64,000 nt of DNA from CAZSLO01 sp964608025 (GCA_964608025.1 CAZSLO010000027.1:1-64000); one strand, 5' to 3'. Counted from the first letter of the stretch, positions 44,173 through 53,353 are shown. Numbers and translations are program-made. Notes: generated by a model not told the origin, from the sequence alone.

Positions 44173-45857
44173 CAAAATCGTCATTGCGTTCCCGTGAATG
44201 GCTAGATTCTCCTGACCTATATGGCTGGCTAAGACGAGCTGCACTTCAGTCACAGGGAATAGATAAACAGGATCTGGACGGACATCCTGTAATCGGGATC
44301 TGCAATTCCTGGAGCGAACTGGCTCACTGCAACGCACATTTGGGTCACCTCAGTAAGGCGGTGAAACGTGGCGTCTCAAGGGCTGGTGGTATACCCCTCG
44401 AATTCCCCGTAATGTCGCTTGGGGAATACAATATGCGCCCGACATCGATGCTATACCGCAACCTAATGAGCATGGATGTCGAGGAATCGATACGAGCCAA
44501 TCCACTAGATGGTGTAATACTTCTCGCCGGATGTGATAAGACTACCCCTGCCATGATAATGGGAGCTGTGAGTTCTGGCGTCCCATACATAATGGTAACC
44601 GGTGGTCCTCAATTAAAGGCTAATTGGCGTGGCCAAGAACTTGGTACCTGTACCGACTGCCGACGATACCAGCAGGAGCTTCGTGCTGGTAGTATTACCG
44701 AAGATGATTGGAGCGACCTTCAAAGCGCCATTATAAGTAGCCCGGGTCACTGTGGCGTCATGGGGACTGCCTCTACTATGGCAGCAATCGCAGAGGTACT
44801 GGGAATCGCCCTTCCCGGAAACACTGACATCCCTGCAGCAAACCCAAAACGTGCCAAGCTCGCTGAAGCCGCGGGTCGTACGATCGTAGAACGGGTGGTA
44901 CAAAACACCCAGCCATCTGATTTCATTACGGGTCCAGCCCTCAAGAATGCAATACGGGTGATCCATGCCATGGGAGGCTCGACCAACGCCGTGATCCATT
45001 TAATTGCAATCGCGGGCAGAGCAGGTATCGAACTTGGCCTAGACCTATTTGATGAACTGTCGAAAACCACTCCATTATTACTAGACCTCAAGCCTTCAGG
45101 CCAGTACCTCATGGAAGATTTCTTCGAAGCGGGTGGGCTTTCCGCCCTGCTAAAAGAAATATCTCCTTTGCTAGATATCTCCACTCCAACCGTTACTGGA
45201 AAGGCCTTAGGAGAAAACATCTTAGGATCCAAGATAAGCAACAACCAGGTTATTCGGCCTCTTCTTGATCCAGTAACCCAAGACGCAGGCCTAGCAGTAC
45301 TGAATGGATCCTTGGCACCTACAGGTGCAATTATCAAACAAACTGCTGCATCACCCAGACTACTGAGACATAGGGGACGCGCAGTTGTATTTGAAGACCA
45401 TGATGATCTTGAACAACGTATTGACAGCCACGAGCTCGATGTCACGCCAGACGACATATTAGTGATGAAGAATTCCGGCCCAATCGGGGCCCCGGGTATG
45501 CCGGAATGGGGATTCATACCAATACCTCAAAAACTTCTTCAGCGCGGCGTCAAAGACATGGTACGTATAAGCGATGCTCGAATGAGTGGTACCGCTTTTG
45601 GTACCGTAGTTGTCCATGTAACACCAGAATCTGCGGCTAACGGACCTCTCGCCGCGGTTCAAAATGGCGACATTATCGAACTTGATGTACCAGGGAGAAG
45701 ACTCGATCTACTCGTGGATGATCGTGAGGTGGAGCGTCGCATAGCAACACCGGGTGAGAGCATTAAAACATTCGACAGGGGTTACATCCAGCTTTTCACC
45801 AACCATGTGATGCAAGCCAATAAGGGTTGTGATTTTGATTTTCTCAGGCCATTTTGA
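44169..45857 (+). CDS. IlvD/Edd-family dehydratase
   Basis: A 562-residue iron-sulfur dehydratase. The three cluster cysteines are visible: CNSWSELAHC region, AGCDKTTPAM and GHCGVMGTAST. The family's PSGQYLMEDFFEAGG and KDMVRISDARMSGTAFGTVVVH are also present. Members are dihydroxy-acid dehydratase (branched-chain amino acids), phosphogluconate dehydratase and sugar-acid dehydratases such as arabonate or xylonate dehydratase. The N-terminal SREWLDSPDLYGWLRRAALQSQG resembles the sugar-acid branch more than IlvD. GTG start overlapping the upstream gene by 4 bases. Neighbouring AOR and FDH genes would fit oxidation of sugar acids or aldehydes, but this is inference. Confidence 0.8.
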   Translation: MTKSSLRSREWLDSPDLYGWLRRAALQSQGIDKQDLDGHPVIGICNSWSELAHCNAHLGHLSKAVKRGVSRAGGIPLEFPVMSLGEYNMRPTSMLYRNLMSMDVEESIRANPLDGVILLAGCDKTTPAMIMGAVSSGVPYIMVTGGPQLKANWRGQELGTCTDCRRYQQELRAGSITEDDWSDLQSAIISSPGHCGVMGTASTMAAIAEVLGIALPGNTDIPAANPKRAKLAEAAGRTIVERVVQNTQPSDFITGPALKNAIRVIHAMGGSTNAVIHLIAIAGRAGIELGLDLFDELSKTTPLLLDLKPSGQYLMEDFFEAGGLSALLKEISPLLDISTPTVTGKALGENILGSKISNNQVIRPLLDPVTQDAGLAVLNGSLAPTGAIIKQTAASPRLLRHRGRAVVFEDHDDLEQRIDSHELDVTPDDILVMKNSGPIGAPGMPEWGFIPIPQKLLQRGVKDMVRISDARMSGTAFGTVVVHVTPESAANGPLAAVQNGDIIELDVPGRRLDLLVDDREVERRIATPGESIKTFDRGYIQLFTNHVMQANKGCDFDFLRPF

Positions 45858-45859
45858 TA

Positions 45860-46543
45860 TCAAATATTGCCTGCATTTTTTGGGGCAACGGATTGCAGCC
45901 AATTGGAAATATCTTCAATCACTTCCTGCGTAATCTGATGTGCCATTTCATACTCATGGTAATCGGTCGAATACCCTTTTTCAGTTAATAAGTCCCGTGC
46001 TATATGGCCAGCATCTATTGGTATAATCTCATCAAGGGTGCCATGGGATATGAAGATTGACTGGCAACCCTGTGAGATATCTGCTTTTGGTATATCTCTA
46101 GGGGATATGCGAGAACTCAGAGAGATAAGTCCTTTGAATTTATCCGGGTGCCTAAGGCCATGTCTATATGCCATCATACCGCCTTGCGAAAAACCACCCA
46201 ACACGACATGGCCGATCTTGATTTTATACCTTTCGAAAACATCTGTAATGAACTCGTCAACTAGCCTTTCAGCCGATCCGTCTGGGTCAAATTCGAGTTC
46301 GGGTGGGCTACTCCATGCAAATCCAATCATACCGAGACCAATTTCTATCCTCAGTGGTGCATTTGGAAATGCAAACAGGTAACCATCCGTAGAAATATGA
46401 GGACTAAGTGAAACCAGATCTCCCATATGAGAACCATAACCGTGCATCAGTATGACGAGCGGGTATGGGCGATCAGGATCATATCCATCTGGCTCTACTA
46501 CACTGTATGGTAACCCTACTCCTTTGAATTGTTTAGTTTCCAA
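45860..46543 (-). CDS. Phospholipase/carboxylesterase-type alpha/beta hydrolase
   Basis: A 227-residue esterase of the Abhydrolase_2 (lysophospholipase/carboxylesterase) group. Visible are the oxyanion segment ILMHGYGSHMGD, the nucleophile elbow GGFSQGGMMAYRHGL, the aspartate in SHGTLDEIIP and the histidine in YEMAHQIT. No signal peptide, so cytosolic. The start is a TTG at 46543 with GAGGTAGG about 8 bases upstream. Its stop is two bases from the IlvD-like gene stop (convergent genes). Substrate not determined. Confidence 0.85.
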   Translation of the reverse strand: METKQFKGVGLPYSVVEPDGYDPDRPYPLVILMHGYGSHMGDLVSLSPHISTDGYLFAFPNAPLRIEIGLGMIGFAWSSPPELEFDPDGSAERLVDEFITDVFERYKIKIGHVVLGGFSQGGMMAYRHGLRHPDKFKGLISLSSRISPRDIPKADISQGCQSIFISHGTLDEIIPIDAGHIARDLLTEKGYSTDYHEYEMAHQITQEVIEDISNWLQSVAPKNAGNI

Positions 46544-46613
46544 TGTAAGCCTACCTCATCTTCAACTTTGTGCAAATTAGTACTTAAAACTAACACCAAT
46601 CCCAACTATTTCG

Positions 46614-46643
46614 TTGATAGCCAGTATGTCAGTCGACTAGAAT
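46614..46643 (+). promoter_or_regulatory. Sigma70-type promoter for the gene at 46686
   Basis: TTGATA (46614-46619), an 18-base spacer and TAGAAT (46638-46643), ending 42 bases before the ATG at 46686. Confidence 0.5.
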
Positions 46644-46685
46644 TAAGTATAGCAACCTATCAAGTAAGATGGTCCAGAGGAAGAA

Positions 46686-47453
46686 ATGAGCACTTTAATT
46701 GATGAACTATCGAAGTTAGACGAACAGTCACCAGAGCCAATGGGTTTCGGAACAGCTTCAAAAAGCTCCCGCCGGCCATCGGTTCTAATCATAGGGACTA
46801 CCAAGCTTAAGGCCCTAGCCCGTAAGCCCAAGATGGTAGAAGCTAAAGTGGATGCCGTGTTAATCGAGATAGATGGTGTAGAAGAAAGATTATGGGACAA
46901 GGCGCTAAGTCATATAGGCAACATCCCTTGGGGCATCCGTTCACATGGAATCAGTAATGATTCACTGGACAAATTGATTAAGCAAGGATGCGATTTCCTT
47001 ATCTTTGAAGCCAAGTCTTCAGATGCTTCAATCTTGAACCGAGATGACCTAGGAAAAGTGATCGTAGTCGAACCTGGAATCGACCGGGACAAAACCGCGG
47101 CAATTAACTCACTTGCCCTTGACGCTGTGCTATACGAAAACATTGTATTGAAAGAGATGATGACTATAGGAGATATATTCGACCTCTCTCGAGTCAAAGC
47201 ACAACTGGGTATCCCGATATTGGTATCTACTTCAAGAGTGATAATCCCTTCCGAGATTGAACCACTGCGCGAGGTCGGCACCGCAGCGATATTGACAAGC
47301 CTAGCTGCCAATAAGCGGATAGAACAATTGAAAGATCAAATTGATTCATTACCTTCACGTAAGAAAGATCGAAGACTGGGTGATGCACTGTTACCCAAAC
47401 CGGAATACGGCTTTTCTCCACCTTCCGAGGACGACTTTGACGAGGATGAATAG
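46686..47453 (+). CDS. Uncharacterised conserved-looking protein, 255 aa
   Basis: Not recognised by family. Alternating hydrophobic strands and helices (VLIIGTTKL, VDAVLIEIDG, CDFLIFEA, VIVVEPGI, IPILVSTSRVI, AAILTSL) suggest a TIM-barrel-like or Rossmann-like alpha/beta fold. The C-terminus is highly acidic and ends in DDFDEDE. Strong ribosome binding site (AGAGGA, 4 bases before the ATG) and its own promoter at 46614. Followed by 185 bases and then tsaE. No catalytic motif can be named. Confidence 0.65.
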   Translation: MSTLIDELSKLDEQSPEPMGFGTASKSSRRPSVLIIGTTKLKALARKPKMVEAKVDAVLIEIDGVEERLWDKALSHIGNIPWGIRSHGISNDSLDKLIKQGCDFLIFEAKSSDASILNRDDLGKVIVVEPGIDRDKTAAINSLALDAVLYENIVLKEMMTIGDIFDLSRVKAQLGIPILVSTSRVIIPSEIEPLREVGTAAILTSLAANKRIEQLKDQIDSLPSRKKDRRLGDALLPKPEYGFSPPSEDDFDEDE

Positions 47454-47558
47454 ATCATTAACTACCCACATATTATTCAAAATAGACCTTCACACTTTTG
47501 AGAGTTTCACTATTTCTGTGTAGTTCCAAGGCTACAATAACAGGTAGCCCATATCTGC

Positions 47559-47587
47559 TTGAGACCCTTATTACATGATCTTATAAT
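47559..47587 (+). promoter_or_regulatory. Strong sigma70-type promoter of tsaE-tsaB-ndk
   Basis: TTGAGA (47559-47564), a 17-base spacer and the perfect -10 TATAAT (47582-47587), 52 bases before the tsaE ATG. The best promoter match in the window. Confidence 0.75.
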
Positions 47588-47638
47588 ATAATCAACTCGC
47601 CTAATCTAACCTCTATTTGTCTCGCACACACCATGTAA

Positions 47639-48121
47639 ATGCAGCCAATACAACCCCATTCAACCATGGAATTTGTAACCAATAGTCCCGGTGATACCCA
47701 TAATCTGGGCAGGAACATTGGTAGCCAAGCTCAACCCGGAGATGTCTTACTATTGATCGGAGATCTCGGTGCCGGAAAAACTACCTTGACACAAGGTATA
47801 CTCTGGGGTTTAGGTGGCCAAGAATACGCTCGTAGTCCGACTTTTGTACTAGTCTCGGAATACGAAGGAAGACTGAAGCTATACCACATTGATCTATACC
47901 GCATTGACGAGCTATCCGAACTAGACGACCTCGGAATAGTTGAGATTCTGGACGGATCGGGAGTTACGGTAATAGAGTGGGCAGATCGTGCCTTAGAAGC
48001 TTTTCCACCTGAAAGACTGGAAGTACGATTTAAACGAGGTCCGAACGACACCCGGATCTTGAAGCTATCCTCTACATCACCACGATACGATCACTATTTT
48101 GAACAGACGCAATCAACATAA
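47639..48121 (+). CDS. tsaE: tRNA threonylcarbamoyladenosine biosynthesis ATPase TsaE
   Basis: Small P-loop ATPase (160 aa) of the t6A complex with TsaB and TsaD. Walker A GDLGAGKTT is at 41-49. The SPTFVLVSEY segment, the Tyr/His strand KLYHIDLYRI and the VIEWADRAL motif are all characteristic. The ATG at 47639 is used; an in-frame ATG at 47666 gives a length closer to the core fold and is possible. Immediately upstream of tsaB (1 base apart) and under the promoter at 47559. Confidence 0.93.
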   Translation: MQPIQPHSTMEFVTNSPGDTHNLGRNIGSQAQPGDVLLLIGDLGAGKTTLTQGILWGLGGQEYARSPTFVLVSEYEGRLKLYHIDLYRIDELSELDDLGIVEILDGSGVTVIEWADRALEAFPPERLEVRFKRGPNDTRILKLSSTSPRYDHYFEQTQST

Positions 48122-48122
48122 T

Positions 48123-48818
48123 ATGGACCTCGTAATAGATACTTCTACTAGGTATGCATCGGTCGCAATTTCAACTGAAGGCCAAGTAATCGCAGAATTA
48201 TCGTGGCGCTCGGAGCAAAATCACTCCATGGAACTGGTACCAGCGATACAGATGATCGCACAGAAGGCCAATACTCAAATTGACGCCATCACAGCAGTTT
48301 TCGTTTCTAAAGGACCTGGAGGTTTTAGCGCTCTCAGAGTAGGGATCAGCATGGCAAAAACTTTCGCAATAGCGCGTAAGGTGCCAATCATTGGGGTGAA
48401 TAGTCTAGACATAGAAGTAGATCCGTACTTAGGCCTTGGTCTGCCAGTTTGTGCGATCATAAGAGCTGGACGAAATAAAGTATATGTTGGCTATTACGAT
48501 AATGAAGTAGATGATAGTAATATCCACAATCCAGAATATATAGTTCAATCCCATGAAGAACTTGCGACTAGCTTTGAAAAAAAGACTTTGCTTTGCGGTG
48601 AAGGAATTACAGATGTGGCCAAGTTGATTGGAGAACGATCCGGTGATCTCGTAACATTTGCAAATATCACGCAGCCTACCCGCAGGCCGTCTGTGATCGC
48701 CAGACTCGGATTTGAAGTTCTCCAAGGCGGCCATGCCGACCAGCCAGAGACTGTAGAGCCAATGTACATGCGGGCAGCCCAAATAGCAGCGGCCCAGAAA
48801 AACAGGAGGGATTCTTAG
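48123..48818 (+). CDS. tsaB: tRNA threonylcarbamoyladenosine biosynthesis protein TsaB
   Basis: A 231-residue ASKHA-fold partner of TsaD, required for t6A formation. The opening LVIDTSTRYASVAI, the AIQMIAQKANTQID segment and FVSKGPGGFSALRVGISMAKTFA motif are diagnostic. The start ATG at 48123 follows the tsaE stop by one base; an earlier ATG at 48099 would lie within tsaE. Its stop overlaps the GTG start of ndk. Confidence 0.93.
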   Translation: MDLVIDTSTRYASVAISTEGQVIAELSWRSEQNHSMELVPAIQMIAQKANTQIDAITAVFVSKGPGGFSALRVGISMAKTFAIARKVPIIGVNSLDIEVDPYLGLGLPVCAIIRAGRNKVYVGYYDNEVDDSNIHNPEYIVQSHEELATSFEKKTLLCGEGITDVAKLIGERSGDLVTFANITQPTRRPSVIARLGFEVLQGGHADQPETVEPMYMRAAQIAAAQKNRRDS

Positions 48819-49270
48819 TGGAACGAACCTTAGTATTACTGAAACCTGATGCCATTCAGCGCGCCCTTGCTGGATCGATCATCAAACGAATTGAAGATAA
48901 GGGGCTGAAAATCGTAGGGATGAAGTTAATGAAGGTCAGCACTGATTTAGCCGAAAAACACTATTCCGAACACGTGGATAGGCCATTTTTTGGAGGACTC
49001 GTAAAATTTATTACCTCCAGTCCAATCATAGCCATGGCTATAGAAGGACCCGGAGCAATCACTGTAATTCGCAACATGATGGGAATTACAGACCCACAAT
49101 CTGCACCACCCGGTACCATACGTGGGGACTACGGGCTGGAAATCGGTCTTAATCTCGTACACGGATCTGATTCGGCTGAATCAGCAGTACGTGAATTAGC
49201 CCTATTTTTCACGGACAAGGAAATTGTTTCGTACGACAAGACATCCGAACCATGGATTATTGAATCCTGA
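48818..49270 (+). CDS. ndk: Nucleoside diphosphate kinase
   Basis: Balances NTP pools by phosphate transfer through a phosphohistidine. The 150-residue protein has the RTLVLLKPDAIQR opening, the nucleotide-binding RNMMG and RGDYG segments, and the active-site His115 in NLVHGSDS. GTG start at 48818 overlapping the last base of the tsaB stop. Its 3' end overlaps the convergent rsfS gene by 14 bases. Confidence 0.97.
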   Translation: MERTLVLLKPDAIQRALAGSIIKRIEDKGLKIVGMKLMKVSTDLAEKHYSEHVDRPFFGGLVKFITSSPIIAMAIEGPGAITVIRNMMGITDPQSAPPGTIRGDYGLEIGLNLVHGSDSAESAVRELALFFTDKEIVSYDKTSEPWIIES

Positions 49271-49619
49271 CTGTCTCGGTCGCATCAGGCCACGCCTGCT
49301 CAATCTGGTAATAGCCCCTAGAGTCAGGGTTAAACAAGTGAACGATCACGTCAATGAAATCAAGAAGTACCCAACCGCCATTTGATGTTCCTTCACGATG
49401 ATGTAGTTTGCGTCCGTTCTCTTCTGCTGCGGATTCCAAATCGTCCCTCAGACTGTCCATCTGCCGGGAAGACTCAACGGTTAGTACGATGAAATAGTCC
49501 GTGAAATCACTAACATCCCGTAAATCTAGCATGACTATGTCAGACGCCAGCTTATCTGAGGCAACATCTACAATAAGCCTGGCAAAATCATTAGTGCGTG
49601 GAGGAGCATCTGAGTTCAC
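49257..49619 (-). CDS. rsfS: Ribosomal silencing factor RsfS
   Basis: A 120-residue protein (Iojap/RsfS family) that binds the large ribosomal subunit and prevents joining in poor conditions. The family pattern is visible: ASDIVMLDLRDVSDFTDYFIV, SSRQMDSL, GGWVLLDFIDVIVHLF and a short C-terminus. It overlaps ndk by 14 bases tail to tail. The 222-base stretch on its other side, up to 49842, holds no further gene that I can support. Confidence 0.94.
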   Translation of the reverse strand: MNSDAPPRTNDFARLIVDVASDKLASDIVMLDLRDVSDFTDYFIVLTVESSRQMDSLRDDLESAAEENGRKLHHREGTSNGGWVLLDFIDVIVHLFNPDSRGYYQIEQAWPDATETVRIQ

Positions 49620-49841
49620 GGCGGAATTATAGGCGCGGAATGTTTACCAGTCAATACAACCAAGCGGTAAAAAGATTGGTGTGAGGGCCCTAAATAGAAA
49701 CCGTATCAGTAAGTCCTTGGTAGCATCGACTATACCATCGTTGTTGACCAAATTTAGCCGTGCTAGAATGCGGCTTCGGTGACAATCATCTGTTCCCAAC
49801 GGTTCCCATGGAGTAAACAGCAAATGGTACTGCCTCGCCGT

Positions 49842-50987
49842 ATGAAATTCGGAATCTTCATGGCACCGTTCCACCCGGTCGGTGATAACCCAACATTGGC
49901 ACTTGAACGGGATCTTGAACTAATAGAGTTGCTTGAGCATCTGGGCTACGATGAGGCTTGGATTGGAGAACACCATAGTGCAGGTTGGGAAACTATCTCT
50001 TCACCAGAAGTTTTCATATCTGCTGCTGCCCAGCGAACTAGCAGGATAAAACTTGGTACGGGTGTGATCAGCCTACCATACCACCACCCATTGATGACAA
50101 CCAATAGAATGGTACTACTAGACCATCTTACTAGGGGCCGTGTCATGATGGGAGTCGGACCAGGCGCCTTGGTTACAGACGCCTACATGATGGGTATAGA
50201 TTTTTCTACCCAGCGCCCACGTATGGATGAATCCCTTGGGATCATTATGCGCCTCCTAAAAGAACCTGATCCGATCACGTACGAGTCTGATTGGTTCACG
50301 CTACGCGAGGCGCGGCTTCATCTCCGCCCCTATACCCAACCTCATTTCCCAATCGCAGTGGCAGCAGCAGCAACACCTTCGGGTCTAATCCTTGCAGGAA
50401 AGCATGGAACTGGGGTGCTTTCACTAAGTGTTTTGGCATCGGACGCTGTCAAGTCAACTCTCAAAGAATTCTGGCAAATCGCCGAAGAAACCGCCGAAGA
50501 GCACGGAAACATGATGAACCGGGACGAATGGAAACTTGTCCTACACGTATTTTTAGCAGAAACTCGTAAAGAGGCCATTGAACAAGCTCGGATCAAGGCA
50601 GGGCAATATCAACGAGGCTACTTCGAGAACGCCTTAGGTAATTCATCAAATTTCGACGGTCCCCCTGACCGCATAGTAGACTTCATGGTGGAAAAAGGTG
50701 CTTGGTGCGTTGGCACTCCAGATGATCTGGTCAACTTTATCCATCTTCTTGACGAACAAAGTGGAGGATTTGGAGGATTACTGATACAAGCAGCAGAATG
50801 GGGTACACGCGAACAGGTATTCCACAGCTACGAACTCCTCGCGAGATACGTCATGCCTCACTTCCAGAACACCATGGAAAGCCTTGGGAGTTCTTACGAT
50901 TGGGCAGTAGAACGCCGGGATGAATTAACTAAGCTACGTAAGAATTCACTTGAAAAAGCTCAACGGGCATACAGACAGGAAAGCTAA
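49842..50987 (+). CDS. LLM-class flavin-dependent monooxygenase
   Basis: A 381-residue luciferase-like monooxygenase. Family marks are MKFGIFMAPFHPVG, LGYDEAWIGEHHSAGWETI, IKLGTGVISLPYHHPLMTTNRMVLLDHLTRGRVMMGVG and IAVAAAATPSG. The long form with HH and a C-terminal extension resembles two-component FMNH2-dependent enzymes that oxidise alkanesulfonates, nitrilotriacetate-like compounds or similar. The ATG at 49842 is the natural start, though ATGs at 49824 and 49779 are in frame. It begins a run of catabolic genes; the creatininase homologue follows after 6 bases. Confidence 0.88.
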   Translation: MKFGIFMAPFHPVGDNPTLALERDLELIELLEHLGYDEAWIGEHHSAGWETISSPEVFISAAAQRTSRIKLGTGVISLPYHHPLMTTNRMVLLDHLTRGRVMMGVGPGALVTDAYMMGIDFSTQRPRMDESLGIIMRLLKEPDPITYESDWFTLREARLHLRPYTQPHFPIAVAAAATPSGLILAGKHGTGVLSLSVLASDAVKSTLKEFWQIAEETAEEHGNMMNRDEWKLVLHVFLAETRKEAIEQARIKAGQYQRGYFENALGNSSNFDGPPDRIVDFMVEKGAWCVGTPDDLVNFIHLLDEQSGGFGGLLIQAAEWGTREQVFHSYELLARYVMPHFQNTMESLGSSYDWAVERRDELTKLRKNSLEKAQRAYRQES

Positions 50988-50993
50988 TAGAAA

Positions 50994-51782
50994 ATGTCAG
51001 CTGGTACAAACAAAAAGATAAGACTCGAAACATACACCAGACGAGAATTTCGGGAAGCCTTACAGGCCGAACAATTCAAGGTTGCTATACTAGCCACCGG
51101 TAGTATAGAACAGCACCTCGAACACCTTGCATTTTCCCAAGATATCCAGTCCAGCACCTATGTAGCAGAACGTGTCGCCGAGCGTCTATATCCCAACGTC
51201 GTAGTATCAGTACCAATCTCGATCGGTATTGCTGAACATCATATGCACTTTCCAGGAACCATGTCAGCTAAGCCTGGAAGTTGGCTCTCAGTCTTATTCG
51301 ATGCCATTGAAAGCCTGGTCCGCCACGGGATAACAAAAATACTAATCCTAAATGGTCACGGTGGTAATGTAGCCCCAGTTAAAGGGGTCCTTGAGCAGTG
51401 GAAACTCCATCTTACCTCGGTCTACGGAAACCCTATATCCGGCAACCTTAAAGAGAGCATCGAAACTCACAGCGATTACACAAATGCTCTCCTGAACCGG
51501 GATTCAGCCGGGATGGACTTACGGTTCAACAGTTACTGGGACCTAATACCTAGTGATTTCGCAGAAAATGTTATGGAAAGCGACAACTACCCAGGTCACG
51601 CCGGAGAATTCGAAACATCGATCGCGATGGAAATCTTCCCGGATAACGTCGATGAAGACGCTATCCAGTACAACAACGATATAGAATCGCGTTCCGCAGA
51701 CGCTGAAAAGGGACGATTGTTGATTGGGAAGGCTATTGATGGTACCGCTGCACTAGTTACAGAGATGCTCTCGGGGATATAG
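50994..51782 (+). CDS. Creatininase-family amidohydrolase
   Basis: A 262-residue metal-dependent amidohydrolase. Metal-binding residues in the family's first motif are kept: E39 and H41, with D50 (GSIEQHLEHLAFSQD; the usual EQHGPHLP is altered at two positions). NGHGGN follows at 120-125, and a Glu lies in HAGEFETS. Creatininase opens creatinine; relatives hydrolyse formamidopyrimidines, mycofactocin precursors or other lactams. AGGAAAG provides the ribosome binding site. Six bases after the LLM monooxygenase gene, so the two are probably one transcript. Substrate not determined. Confidence 0.85.
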   Translation: MSAGTNKKIRLETYTRREFREALQAEQFKVAILATGSIEQHLEHLAFSQDIQSSTYVAERVAERLYPNVVVSVPISIGIAEHHMHFPGTMSAKPGSWLSVLFDAIESLVRHGITKILILNGHGGNVAPVKGVLEQWKLHLTSVYGNPISGNLKESIETHSDYTNALLNRDSAGMDLRFNSYWDLIPSDFAENVMESDNYPGHAGEFETSIAMEIFPDNVDEDAIQYNNDIESRSADAEKGRLLIGKAIDGTAALVTEMLSGI

Positions 51783-51946
51783 GACAATCTCAGCGCCAAC
51801 AACAGTCTACGGATGGGAAACGGGAAATAATCGGCTTGTTGGAGACCGGTTAGAACGACTGTATCGCAATTCAACTAGCTTACAAGTTTGAAAAAATAAA
51901 TCCCACGTCACGATGTCAAAAAGCCACTATTTTTCAGAGGCGAGTC

Positions 51947-52771
51947 CTAGTTAACGATCTTCGGAAGTCCATACGGCACATCATTGCGATTGCCTGGCAT
52001 TGGCCAACCCTGACCACCCAGTAACTTGAACTTGTCATGTTCCCCCCGGAGCCAAAAATACATCTCAGCACAATCTATGGCATCCTGAAATTGATCCCTA
52101 AAGCTTGGGCCGTCAATACTGTAATCCGCCGTCGCCACATCGAATTCAGGATCTATGACCCAATCCCGTGCTGGGGATGAGGTACGCCAATAATTGTACT
52201 TAACATTATTACGTAAACCATTCCCCCATGATTCCGAACGTCGATGCCAAATAGAGTAGTCGGTCAGAAAGATAGAGCCTGCAGGTGATTCGGCATGAAA
52301 AGATCCTTTTATACGCCCGAGATGCTTTGTCAGGTTTCGATTGGAATATAGGAAATGCGACCCGGGCAGAAGCTCCGTTGGACCAAGCTCCCTGGGACAG
52401 TCTTGAGGGTAGTAAAAGACTTGGATAAAGTTAAGTTGGGGACCAAATATATCGCCACCATCATAATGCCATTCCTGGGCTGGTTGGGGGCACTGAATCC
52501 GGTGGTTGGAGACGAGATTCGGAAGACCAAAATTCTTTCCCAGCAATGATCGAATCGCCCCTGCCACTAGAGGATGTTGAATAACACCCTGTATAAACCA
52601 ATCCTCTTCTAATATCTCGGTAGGCTCCGTGCCAGTATGCTCGTCTAGGAATTCATTGGTCCTGCGATTCGTCTCGTCGGAAACAACACCCTTAAACATC
52701 ATAAACCCGTTTTTACAGAACTCGAGGATTTCACTGTCGGTCAATGTCGGTTCGCAATCATACTGTTTCAT
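51947..52771 (-). CDS. Phytanoyl-CoA dioxygenase (PhyH)-family Fe(II)/2-oxoglutarate dioxygenase
   Basis: A 274-residue double-stranded beta-helix dioxygenase. The iron site is H102-Y-D104 (WHYDGGD) with a distal H176 (SIWHRRSES), and LGPTELLPGSHF precedes it. It hydroxylates an unactivated carbon using Fe(II), O2 and 2-oxoglutarate; phytanoyl-CoA itself need not be the substrate. GGAG 9 bases before the ATG. It is followed on the same strand by a second PhyH protein gene upstream (53354-54157), with a small unknown gene between. Confidence 0.85.
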   Translation of the reverse strand: MKQYDCEPTLTDSEILEFCKNGFMMFKGVVSDETNRRTNEFLDEHTGTEPTEILEEDWFIQGVIQHPLVAGAIRSLLGKNFGLPNLVSNHRIQCPQPAQEWHYDGGDIFGPQLNFIQVFYYPQDCPRELGPTELLPGSHFLYSNRNLTKHLGRIKGSFHAESPAGSIFLTDYSIWHRRSESWGNGLRNNVKYNYWRTSSPARDWVIDPEFDVATADYSIDGPSFRDQFQDAIDCAEMYFWLRGEHDKFKLLGGQGWPMPGNRNDVPYGLPKIVN

Positions 52772-52830
52772 TACAAAATCTCCACTCGACAGTCTTGTCT
52801 AGAAAACAAATATCTGAATATCCTGGTTTC

Positions 52831-53184
52831 TTATCTCTCCAGTATGAAATCGAAGCCTAAACCATAAGTCCTAGATTCGTCGAGCATCAAAGCCATTTCA
52901 GGGAACTTGATAACTCGCCAACCATCACGAATTGCATCAATAATTGTATGGTAAGGCCAGTCCTTGGGATCTGCCGGTCCATCCGATATCTCACCATTCT
53001 CTATGATTCGCATACCCACTACTTCGGATGTAGGTGAATTGGTCAGTGCCTGAAGGTATAAAATGTCTTGAGTTTGAGATTGATTAACCACATCTATGAT
53101 ATCCCAAAGTGTGGCCTCTGTAAGCGTCCCAGCCTGCAATTCTGCTACGCATCTTTCGACATGTTTATTAATCTTCGAAGTCAT
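52831..53184 (-). CDS. Uncharacterised protein between two PhyH genes, 117 aa
   Basis: A small soluble protein with an N-terminal helical half (KINKHVERCVAELQAGTLTEATLWDIIDVV) and a C-terminal half that includes PKDWPYHTIIDAIRDGWRVIKFPEMAL, a pattern I associate with small accessory or regulatory proteins rather than enzymes. The ATG at 53184 is chosen because GAGGG lies 7 bases upstream; a longer TTG start at 53217 lacks one. It lies on the same strand as the two dioxygenase genes and may be in their transcript. No function is assigned. Confidence 0.6.
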   Translation of the reverse strand: MTSKINKHVERCVAELQAGTLTEATLWDIIDVVNQSQTQDILYLQALTNSPTSEVVGMRIIENGEISDGPADPKDWPYHTIIDAIRDGWRVIKFPEMALMLDESRTYGLGFDFILER

Positions 53185-53353
53185 GGTTGCCCTCAAGAAT
53201 ATACCCCCGGCAAACAACGATTTGGTGGATTGTTCATCAATGCGGTTACTCTATCAAAATTTTTCCGCTAATTGTTTTATTTTCAATCCAAGTAACGTGA
53301 AAGCAATGTCAAATTCACAGTAACTGCTACCAAGTTCAAACGATTATATTGTT

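Noticed and set aside
44747..45517. Long open frame (256 codons) on the minus strand inside the IlvD/Edd gene
   Set aside because: It runs opposite to a fully conserved enzyme and shows no recognisable protein; an antisense shadow.
51796..51842. Inverted repeat CCAACAA ... TTGTTGG after the creatininase gene
   Set aside because: Seven-base arms with a loop of about 33 bases and no T-tract; not a credible terminator.
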